Part shown: one piece after another, positions 22,693 to 29,058 of the stretch
How positions within the stretch are numbered: the stretch's first letter is position 1
How the letters are laid out: every line of letters begins with the position of its first letter
Source of the DNA: Lachnospiraceae bacterium UBA4348
GTDB taxonomy: Bacteria > Bacillota > Clostridia > Lachnospirales > Lachnospiraceae
NCBI GenBank assembly: GCA_002394165.1
Contig: DGTA01000121.1
Coordinates: 1-29,058, forward strand
Direction: 5' to 3'
DNA: 29,058 nucleotides
Notes under the pieces: model-generated
Seen by the model: only the letters and a program-made list of their open reading frames with translations
What the model was told of the DNA's origin: nothing
Database searches by the model: none
Translations under genes and position numbers: made by a program

Positions 22693-23610
22693 ATGAAAGC
22701 GTATCTTTTACTGCAGCAGATGCTGGTCTTATTTGCCATGATGATAACGGGATTCTGGGCCTGCCGGATGAAGTGGATCGACCGCCACGGCAGCAACAAG
22801 CTGACGACCCTGATCATAAAGATCTTTAATCCGATGCTCATCCTTTCTTCCGTGCTCGGAGACCGCCCTGCCAACGCCGGAAACCTGCTCGGGCAGGATC
22901 TCGTGCTGGCTTCGCTCTATTTTGCGTTCATCATCCTGGGCTCTTACCTTTTCTGTAAGATCCGGGGATACGGAAGGCGCGACGGAAACCTGTATGTCCT
23001 GCTGACCGCTTTCGGCAACCTTGGCTTTATGGGGATCCCCCTTATCCGCGCAGTATACGGGCCGGAGTACATCATCTATGTCGTGATCTATCTGCTGATC
23101 TTCAATATACTTGCTTATACCTACGGCATCTGGCTGGCAATGGGCATGAGTGACAGCCGGCGGAGCTTTTCACCCGTCCTCATGGTCAATTCCGGCCTGG
23201 TGATCTGCGTCATCGCTGTCATCTGTTTCCTGGCCAGAGTCAGATTTCCCGAACCGGTCGTTTCCTTCTGCACCTACATGGGTGACTGTGCCATCCCGCT
23301 CTCCATGCTCGTGATCGGCATCTCCCTCGCGCAGTCCGACCTGAAAGAGCTCTTCTTCGACAAAGATACCTATATCTTCCTGCTCTTCAGGATGATCCTC
23401 CTGCCCGCCGCAGGCATACTGCTCTTCAGGCTGCTGCCCTTCCATTCAGATGTTTACAGCATCTTTACCCTGATGATCTCCATGCCGGCCGCCACGATCG
23501 GCGGCATGCTCGCCCAGGAATTTGCCGGCCGCGGAAACGAGGCCAGCAAGATCATCCTGCTCTCGACTGTGATCTCCGTCTTTTCCATCCCGCTGCTGTC
23601 ACTATTATGA
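22693..23610 (+). CDS. AEC family transporter (auxin efflux carrier fold)
   Basis: A 305-residue polytopic membrane protein of the AEC/bile-acid-sodium-symporter superfamily. Ten hydrophobic segments arrange as two inverted halves. Landmarks are KIFNPMLILSSV (broken helix of the first half), NLGFMGIPLIRAVYG (the family's N-x-G-F-M-G-x-P-L hallmark), IPLSMLVIGISLAQ (second crossover) and FTLMISMPAATIGGMLAQEF. AEC members export or exchange organic acids such as malate or auxin-like carboxylates. GAGAGG precedes the ATG. It is divergent from the RuBisCO-like operon and shares its regulatory gap, so efflux or exchange of an acid product or substrate of that pathway is plausible. It ends at a strong bidirectional terminator. 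Confidence 0.92.
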   Translation: MKAYLLLQQMLVLFAMMITGFWACRMKWIDRHGSNKLTTLIIKIFNPMLILSSVLGDRPANAGNLLGQDLVLASLYFAFIILGSYLFCKIRGYGRRDGNLYVLLTAFGNLGFMGIPLIRAVYGPEYIIYVVIYLLIFNILAYTYGIWLAMGMSDSRRSFSPVLMVNSGLVICVIAVICFLARVRFPEPVVSFCTYMGDCAIPLSMLVIGISLAQSDLKELFFDKDTYIFLLFRMILLPAAGILLFRLLPFHSDVYSIFTLMISMPAATIGGMLAQEFAGRGNEASKIILLSTVISVFSIPLLSLL

Positions 23611-23632
23611 TTTAAGAAACACTTTAAACTAA

Positions 23633-23669
23633 AAACAGGGAACGGCAGGCTGCCGTTCCCTGTTTGTTT
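23633..23669. terminator. Bidirectional intrinsic terminator
   Basis: A 15-bp perfect stem AAACAGGGAACGGCA / TGCCGTTCCCTGTTT (23633-23647 with 23651-23665) around GGC. T tracts follow on both strands (TTTGTTT on plus, TTTTTAGTTT on minus). It serves the convergent AEC and TE-repeat protein genes. Confidence 0.92.
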
Positions 23670-23704
23670 CTGATATGTGATTTCTATTCCTGTGCTGAAC
23701 CGTT

Positions 23705-25285
23705 TCAATAGACTGACACAAACTTGGATCCGACGTAACCGTCCATGCCGTCTATCCTGACCTTCGTCCATCCGCCCAGGTCCTGAAGGACTTCGAGCGG
23801 TGTTCCGCCATAGTATTCTCCGATGATGTTATCGCCGTAATCCGCATCGGAGCGGAAATAGCAGGTGCTGACAAGTTCACCGTAAACAGGAGTATACTCG
23901 TCCGTCACCAGACTCTTGGACGCAAAACCGACCTTCTGATCGTACATGACTCTGTACCAGTTGTCCGTCTCACCGTTCACGATCAGTTCCGTTCCGGTAT
24001 CGACTGAAGTGATGATCTCACTCTCCGTATCCGGCTGAGTGCGGATATTCATCATCGAATCCGCATATTTGGTAACAGGCGTCATGGGTTTGAGGGTGTC
24101 GATCTCCAGCACTACGGGAGCTTCCGTTTCAACCGGGACCGGTACCGGAAGAGGCAGGTCAGCCGGCTCGGGCGCCGCAGCCGCTTCTGTCTCAGCCGTA
24201 GGCGTTTCCGGAGTTTCCTCATCCTCTTTTTTCTCATCCCCGAGTTTATCCAGCGCTGCCTCAAGGCCGGCCGCCCCGGCGCTGCCGGCAGCGAGATCCG
24301 TCGAAGCCAGATAAGACTCTTCATCTCTCAGATAAGCCGTTTTATTCTTATCGATCGTTTCTTCAAAAGCAGTCGGGCCTTCCGAATTGGGATCCCTTTC
24401 AAGCTCTTCGACCACGCCCTGCTGTACGAGCGTCTCGATATCGACGTAAGTCTGTGCCTCTGTCGCTTTTTCGCTCTCCGTTTCAGTGGTCTTTTCGCTT
24501 TCCTGGCCAACGTAAACGATCTTCAGCTGCGGCTTACCTTCCGTCTCCGTTTCGCTTTCAGTCTCGGTCTCTGTTTCGGCCGTCGTTTCCGGTTCGGTCT
24601 GAGCCCGGGTCTGCTCCTCGGTCTCTGTCTCCGTTTCCGTTTCGGTCTCAGCCTGAGTTTCGCTTTCCGTCTCTGTCTCGGTTTCTGTTTCATCCCTGGA
24701 GGCCAGCACTTCACCCGAAGTTGATGAGATGATCACATTTCCGTTAAACCGTTCCCCGGTTTCGTTCTGAGTCTCGGACTCCGTTTCGGTCTCTGTCTCA
24801 GCGGCTGTCTCCGTTTCGGCTTCCGCTGCGACGGCTGTTTCCGTCTCTGTCTCGGTCTCCGTTTCAGCTTCCGTTACGGCGACAGTCTCAGCTTCCGTTA
24901 CGGCGACGGTTTCCGTCTCCGTTTCAGTCTCGGTCTCCGTCTCAACTTCCGTCACGACAGCTGTTTCCGTCTCCGTCTCTGTTTCAGCTTCCGTCACGAC
25001 AGCTGTTTCTGTCTCGGTCTCCGCCTTTGTCTCAGCTTCCGTCGCAGCAACTGTTTCTGCCTCGGTCTCTGTTTCCGTTTCCGTCTCGGCCTCAAGCATC
25101 TGCTCGGCGACGGTTTCCGTTCCTGTCTGCATCTTCGATGCATTGACAGACCTGCCGGCCCGCTGCATTTCGAGCACCTTATACGTCCTGACTCCCAGGA
25201 TGATCAGCAGCACGCCGATCGCGATCCCGAAAAGCAGCAGAAGATATCTCAGATTATCCGACAACCACTCCTTGAAAGAATTCAT
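23705..25285 (-). CDS. Membrane-anchored SH3b protein with long Thr-Glu repeat stalk
   Basis: A 526-residue surface protein. One N-terminal membrane segment (about 13-33) after a short cytoplasmic end. Then a stalk dominated by Thr-Glu dipeptides (65-176 and 199-250) interrupted by NGNVIISSTSGEVLASRD. Then a mixed Asp/Glu/Ala/Pro region with PVPVPVETE. Two SH3b domains close the protein: 405-462 (MMNIRTQPDTES...NWYRVMY...VGFASKSLV) and 468-526 (CYFRSDADYGD...GWTKVRI...GYVGSKFV). AGGGGAG lies nine bases before the ATG. The stalk probably spans the wall and holds the SH3b pair near its peptide ligands. Its own promoter lies upstream, behind the NodB-like gene. Confidence 0.85.
   Translation of the reverse strand: MNSFKEWLSDNLRYLLLLFGIAIGVLLIILGVRTYKVLEMQRAGRSVNASKMQTGTETVAEQMLEAETETETETEAETVAATEAETKAETETETAVVTEAETETETETAVVTEVETETETETETETVAVTEAETVAVTEAETETETETETAVAAEAETETAAETETETESETQNETGERFNGNVIISSTSGEVLASRDETETETETESETQAETETETETETEEQTRAQTEPETTAETETETESETETEGKPQLKIVYVGQESEKTTETESEKATEAQTYVDIETLVQQGVVEELERDPNSEGPTAFEETIDKNKTAYLRDEESYLASTDLAAGSAGAAGLEAALDKLGDEKKEDEETPETPTAETEAAAAPEPADLPLPVPVPVETEAPVVLEIDTLKPMTPVTKYADSMMNIRTQPDTESEIITSVDTGTELIVNGETDNWYRVMYDQKVGFASKSLVTDEYTPVYGELVSTCYFRSDADYGDNIIGEYYGGTPLEVLQDLGGWTKVRIDGMDGYVGSKFVSVY
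24536..25093 (-). repeat. Degenerate 6-bp repeat coding Thr-Glu
   Basis: A run of hexamers that vary only in codon choice (ACG/ACA/ACT-GAA/GAG), split by a non-repeat piece at about 24692-24757. All units are multiples of six bases, so slippage would change stalk length without breaking the frame. Confidence 0.85.
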
Positions 25286-25335
25286 CTGTCAGCACTCCCC
25301 TCTTAATCAGATAAAACTCCCCTTATCTGTAACTT

Positions 25336-25365
25336 AATATAATATTGTATCATACTTTCGGTCAA
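25336..25365 (-). promoter_or_regulatory. Promoter of the TE-repeat protein gene
   Basis: On the minus strand TTGACC (25360-25365), 18 bp, TATATT (25336-25341), 50 bp before the start codon. Confidence 0.5.
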
Positions 25366-25423
25366 AACCGGAATACCCCATATTCCTTTTTTGATCCGAA
25401 AGCCGGATTCTTCCGAAATGCCC

Positions 25424-26737
25424 TTATCTGTCAGGGTCGAGAACGGACGCGGCGCTGAAGAATGAAGTAAAGTAATTCGGCGCGTACTCAAGCGTATATC
25501 CATCCACAAACCGTCTGGTCTGTCTCGTATAATCTTCATTGACCTCGAGGAAATCCTGATCGGTCCACAGTCCGCACAGATATTCGAAGCCTTTATCCAG
25601 CAGGCAGGTAAGCTGTTCACTCGGATAGGCCACCTCCCCGCCATAAGGATAGAACAGGATATTCGTGCTGCCCGTCAGCTCGCCGACCTCCTTCTGCCAG
25701 TCGTCAATGTCACTTTCCAGCTGCTGCGTGGTCATCTCATTCATATAGGCATGATTATATCCCGCACACGCGATCTTCCACCCGTCGGAAACGAGCGTCT
25801 GGGCGATCTGGCTGACCGTATCCCTGTTCTGCGACGCGTTGTTGCCCAGGGTGCTTTCCAGGTTGTAGCCGAACACGCCCTCCGATCCTGAAACAGAAAC
25901 GATTCCCTTTGTCCCTCTCCAGGAAAAGTCCGGATGCTCCCTGACAAAGGTATCCAGGATCGGGACCAGATCGTAATCCCCGTTCAGGTCGTGGCCCTCT
26001 TCGTCGGTATATCTTGCCTTGACCATACCGTCCTCCACCACCAGCGCCGTGGCGATTCCGTCCCCGTTCCGGATGGAGGAATAATTCAGGTTATCCTGCG
26101 AGATGATCACCGGTTTCTTTCCTGGCGGAAGCTTCAGCTCACACTTCTCCATGATGGTGATCCCTCTTTCGTCCGTAGTCTTGGCGGCTACATCCGCAAT
26201 GTCGACCAGGATATATCCGTTGTCATAAAGCGACTGGAGGATTCCCTTGAATTCCTTTGTCGTGATCATCGTCCCCGCATAGTTGTAGGAATAATCATCC
26301 CCGTCAAAAGCACGGCCGGAATCTTCGATCAGTATCGGGAAGCAAAGATGCGCAACATCCCCTTCATAGACGGTCAGCCCTTCAAGGGCGGAATTATAGG
26401 TGTCGATCATCTCGGTAAGCCGCTCCCGGGTGTTCTCCATCGGTTCGATCTGCTCCAGGTATTTGATGGCCTCCTCATAAAAATAACCGTCCGCCATCTC
26501 CTGGGCTGTGTCGAGCTGTTCCTGGAACGCCGTCTCCTCAGATTCTGCGATCTCCCTCTGTTCGCGGTCCGCTTTCATCTGGGGGGACTCCACCGGCTCA
26601 TTGTTTTCATACAGTCCGACCGTTCCGATGCTCTCCGCGATCTGGTAATTGATGGCCGACCGGCTGCAGCCGGTCAGTATGACCGCCGCGATGACGCAGG
26701 TCACCGCAGCCCGGGTCCGGGCAAATCTGTGCTTCAT
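25424..26737 (-). CDS. Lipoprotein with divergent NodB/polysaccharide deacetylase domain
   Basis: A 437-residue exported lipoprotein: signal peptide with lipobox LTGC (C24), an acidic coiled helical region (50-120), then a NodB-like (CE4) fold from about 125 on. The fold is recognised from AHLCFPILIE, MITTKEFKGILQSLYDNGYILVDIADV, KPVIISQDNLNY, GWKIACAGYNHAYMNEM and TNILFYPYGGEV. The catalytic motifs are altered: motif 1 reads S-Q214-D215-N instead of F-D-D-G, so the base Asp is Gln, and motif 2 has H329 but N333 where the second His normally sits. It may be inactive on acetylated glycans or have another metal site. It lies 42 bp behind the lysozyme gene. Start at 26737 with GGGGGA upstream. 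Confidence 0.85.
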   Translation of the reverse strand: MKHRFARTRAAVTCVIAAVILTGCSRSAINYQIAESIGTVGLYENNEPVESPQMKADREQREIAESEETAFQEQLDTAQEMADGYFYEEAIKYLEQIEPMENTRERLTEMIDTYNSALEGLTVYEGDVAHLCFPILIEDSGRAFDGDDYSYNYAGTMITTKEFKGILQSLYDNGYILVDIADVAAKTTDERGITIMEKCELKLPPGKKPVIISQDNLNYSSIRNGDGIATALVVEDGMVKARYTDEEGHDLNGDYDLVPILDTFVREHPDFSWRGTKGIVSVSGSEGVFGYNLESTLGNNASQNRDTVSQIAQTLVSDGWKIACAGYNHAYMNEMTTQQLESDIDDWQKEVGELTGSTNILFYPYGGEVAYPSEQLTCLLDKGFEYLCGLWTDQDFLEVNEDYTRQTRRFVDGYTLEYAPNYFTSFFSAASVLDPDR

Positions 26738-26779
26738 CCTGATCCCCCATGTTCATTAGTTGATAGTCAGCTCTCCGAT

Positions 26780-28321
26780 CTACGTCGTTATGATCCACGC
26801 TCTGCTCCACGGACCGTAACAGCGCTTCCCGCCAATGATCCGATAGGAACAGATCTGGAATGACCAACGGTACCCTTTCGGAAGGGACCGGATCAGCCAG
26901 GATGTTTTATACGGATCTGTGATCAATACACGGCGGACTACCTTCCCGGTCCAGTATTTGAGCACATAGCCGTTCCGGCTGCTCCTTGCTCTCCAGAAAA
27001 TGCCGACGTTTATCCTTCCGTTCTTCGCCAGGGCCTTTTTGCCCAGCGTGATCACCGGAGCCGGCGGCACCACCGTCAGCTTTATGGTCTTTGAGGCTGC
27101 CCTGTAATTTTTGGTTGCCGCCGCTTTGATCCGGATATAGCTGATCCCGGGTTTTTTCGCAACGATCTTCACGCCCCGCGCATAGGCCACCGCATAAACA
27201 GAAGACGTGCATGCAACGGCTCCCTCCCCGGTCACACTGACCGGGATATTAACGATGTCATTGCTCACCGGAAGCGTAAAGCTGCCCGCGGTGATCACCC
27301 GCGGAGCCTTTCTGATGGTGTAGTGCTTCGTTACGGTTCCGGTACAGTAGCCTTTTCCCGTGATCTCCATGGTTGCCGTCCCGGCATCCCGGTTGTTGGA
27401 GCAGGTCACGGTAAAATGGGTGTTTTCTTTAAGCGTTTTGCTTCCGAACCGGATCGTCACGGACGGTCTTCTGTATCGTCCGTTGTACACGCACGTGACT
27501 GCGCCGAGAGTGACAGAGCAGGACGGATCAGTCAGGTAGAACCTGCGGTAGACGGTCACGATATTGGACTTTACGTCACGCTTGTCCGCGTGAGAAGCGG
27601 GGCAGACCATATAGTCATATTTTTTGCCCGCGCTGACCGTACTGTCCGTATAAGTCCCGGTTTTTACCGTTCCGATCTTGCTGTACTTTTCCGCGCCGCG
27701 ATCCGATCGCAGCACCGTGCAGGATTTTCCCGCGAACCCGGTCCAGGTCAGCTCAAAGCCTTTGTCTGTCTCGGCCGTTGTCAGATAAAGGGATGTCTCC
27801 CCGTATTTGGGCCAGAAGGTATCCCTGGCCACCTGACCTCGCGAGACGGAGGCATTGTGGCGGTCACCGGGTATCTCGAAATCATAGCACCAGTGATAAC
27901 CGGCGTCGTAAGCCCCCTGCCGCGTATTGGGAACGCTGGTCAGGTATTTGTAAACACTCGGGAAAGTTCCCTTGAGCTCGCTTTCCAGGAAACGGAGCTG
28001 CCCGGTGAGGGTTTTATAACTGAGCCCGTTCCGGTCGCAGAAGCTGATCAGGTTCGACCTGCGGACCCCCATCCACTGACAGATGCCATAGGCGCCTCCG
28101 AGCCCTGTGATGTCCGCCTTAAATCCCGATTCTATACTGATATTCCCCATGATCCCGCAGGCGGCGGCGGGACTCAGGCCCATTTCATCGACAAAAAATG
28201 CAAATGCTGTCTGTTCATCCTGCTCTGCGGCATACACCGCGCCGGAAACAGACAGGAAAGTCACTGCAAGGAGTATAAGCCCGGCAAGAAGACCGGGAGC
28301 CAAAAATCTGTTTCTGTTCAT
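26780..28321 (-). CDS. Secreted phage-type lysozyme with beta-domain tail
   Basis: A 513-residue exported protein. The signal peptide ends AVYAAEQ (about 32). Residues 36-130 match the phage tail-tip lysozyme type: AFAFFVDEMGLSPAAACGIMGN-ISIESGFKAD, GGAYGICQWMG, then RFLESEL. E64 is the likely catalytic acid. After about 175 comes a fibronectin-III-like segment (LYLTTAETDKGFELTWTG...YDYMVCPASH), two or more small beta repeats of MBG/Ig-like style (GAVTCVYNGRYRRPSVTIRFGSKTL...TGTVTKHYTIRKAPR), and a final basic Fn3-like domain ending GPWSRAWIITT. So it is a wall hydrolase with adhesive modules, not an ordinary prophage gene. No other phage genes are near. AGGGGA upstream of the ATG. Confidence 0.88.
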   Translation of the reverse strand: MNRNRFLAPGLLAGLILLAVTFLSVSGAVYAAEQDEQTAFAFFVDEMGLSPAAACGIMGNISIESGFKADITGLGGAYGICQWMGVRRSNLISFCDRNGLSYKTLTGQLRFLESELKGTFPSVYKYLTSVPNTRQGAYDAGYHWCYDFEIPGDRHNASVSRGQVARDTFWPKYGETSLYLTTAETDKGFELTWTGFAGKSCTVLRSDRGAEKYSKIGTVKTGTYTDSTVSAGKKYDYMVCPASHADKRDVKSNIVTVYRRFYLTDPSCSVTLGAVTCVYNGRYRRPSVTIRFGSKTLKENTHFTVTCSNNRDAGTATMEITGKGYCTGTVTKHYTIRKAPRVITAGSFTLPVSNDIVNIPVSVTGEGAVACTSSVYAVAYARGVKIVAKKPGISYIRIKAAATKNYRAASKTIKLTVVPPAPVITLGKKALAKNGRINVGIFWRARSSRNGYVLKYWTGKVVRRVLITDPYKTSWLIRSLPKGYRWSFQICSYRIIGGKRCYGPWSRAWIITT

Positions 28322-28380
28322 TCCGGTTCCCCTTTCTCACTGTTTGATACTTTCCTGCCAACTCTTAATTCTGAGGCGTA

Positions 28381-29058
28381 TCACATCCTCCGGATACGCT
28401 CAAGTGCTTCCTTCGTGTTGTCCCTGCTGCCGAAAGCCGTCAATCTGAAATAGCCTTCACCGCTGGGTCCGAACCCGCTGCCGGGTGTTCCGACCACGCT
28501 GGCGTTCTCCAGCAGATAGTCAAAGAATTCCCAGGAGCTCATTCCGCCCGGTGTCTTCATCCAGATATAGGGAGCGTTCACTCCGCCGTAGACCGTATAA
28601 CCCGCAGCGGCCAAGGTCTCCCTGATCAGGGCGGCGTTTTCCATATAATAGCCCACCTGCTGCATCACCTGAGTGCGGCCTTCCGGCGTGTAGACCGCCT
28701 CACCGGCCCGCTGGACGATGTAGGGCGCGCCGTTGTACTTTGTTCCGTGGCGTCTTGCCCAGAGAGCGTGGGGTTTTTCTCCTTCCCTGACCAGATCTTT
28801 GGGGATGACGGTAAACCCGAGACGCGTTCCGGTAAAGCCGGCGATCTTGGAAAAAGAGCGAAGCTCGATCGCACAGGTCCGGGCTCCTTCACATTCATAA
28901 ATTGAGTGCGGAACATCCTCCTGGCTGATATAGGCTTCATAGGCAGCGTCGTAGATGATCACGGCGCCGGTCTTATTCGCATAGTCCACCCACGCCTGCA
29001 GAACGTCCTTCGTGACGGCCGCTCCGGTCGGGTTGTTGGGGAAGCACAGATAGATCAG
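28381..29058 (-). CDS. dapL: LL-diaminopimelate aminotransferase, C-terminal part (cut by window end)
   Basis: The frame runs open to the last base of the window, so the true start lies outside. The 225 residues seen begin at LIYLCFPNNPTGA (the substrate-aldimine Asn region of fold-type I aminotransferases) and continue with IIYDAAYEAYI, the PLP-lysine motif SFSKIAGFTGTRLG, and FRLTAFGSRDNTKEALERI at the end. RHGTKYNGAPYIVQR and GGVNAPYIWMKTPGG are characteristic of DapL rather than other class I members. It makes LL-diaminopimelate from tetrahydrodipicolinate in one step, the lysine/peptidoglycan route of many clostridia. Its stop is 59 bp before the lysozyme gene on the same strand. No promoter or terminator is evident between them. 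Confidence 0.92.
   Translation of the reverse strand: MIYLCFPNNPTGAAVTKDVLQAWVDYANKTGAVIIYDAAYEAYISQEDVPHSIYECEGARTCAIELRSFSKIAGFTGTRLGFTVIPKDLVREGEKPHALWARRHGTKYNGAPYIVQRAGEAVYTPEGRTQVMQQVGYYMENAALIRETLAAAGYTVYGGVNAPYIWMKTPGGMSSWEFFDYLLENASVVGTPGSGFGPSGEGYFRLTAFGSRDNTKEALERIRRM

Noticed and set aside
24536..25093. CRISPR array
   Set aside because: The repeat period is six bases with codon-like variation, inside an open reading frame, and there are no spacers or cas genes.
26780..28321. Prophage remnant around the lysozyme gene
   Set aside because: No other phage-type gene, integrase or attachment site is seen. The protein has a signal peptide and adhesive modules.

Overview
The window looks like a chromosomal segment of a fairly GC-rich clostridial Firmicute, most likely Lachnospiraceae-like. 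The basis is a mix of genes (pcrA with a Gram-positive C-terminal domain, a YerC/TrpR-family repressor, a DUF1836 protein, a DapL-type aminotransferase), lipoproteins with SH3b domains, strong GGAGG ribosome binding sites and TTGACA/TATAAT promoters. The genus is inference. No tRNA, rRNA, CRISPR array, integrase or transposase was seen.

Left part (1-6.3 kb): rlmD, a small acidic membrane protein, pcrA with a 76-codon gene upstream, then divergently a DUF1836 regulator, convergent with yerC, then a PHP phosphoesterase. Several promoters here carry an inverted repeat in the spacer between -35 and -10.

6.3-9.8 kb: two SH3b lipoproteins (minus strand) and, divergently, signal peptidase I. A 265-bp giant palindrome (9830-10094) fills the whole space between the convergent stop codons of lepB and ahcY. 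ahcY and mtaD form a translationally coupled pair that recycles S-adenosylhomocysteine, possibly by deamination first.

Centre (12.7-22.5 kb): one long minus-strand operon that runs from a TTGACA-17-TATACA promoter at 22.45 kb to an intrinsic terminator at 12.73 kb. It encodes a sugar-type binding protein, a double ABC ATPase, two permeases, a lactonase-like metallo-beta-lactamase-fold enzyme, a UPF0261 (Tm-1-like) protein, a class II aldolase, a GntR/FCD regulator and a RuBisCO-like protein. An internal terminator separates uptake plus lactonase from the other catabolic genes. RuBisCO-like proteins next to sugar ABC transporters are known from D-apiose catabolism, but the kinase and oxidoisomerase of that route are not here, so this is the best candidate for an undescribed catabolic system. 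A divergent AEC-family transporter shares its upstream region, which holds a LacI-type operator.

Right part (23.6-29 kb): a cell-envelope group on the minus strand (TE-repeat SH3b membrane protein, NodB-fold lipoprotein with altered catalytic motifs, secreted phage-type lysozyme), then the 3' part of dapL, cut by the window edge. Bases 1-37 hold nothing I can name.
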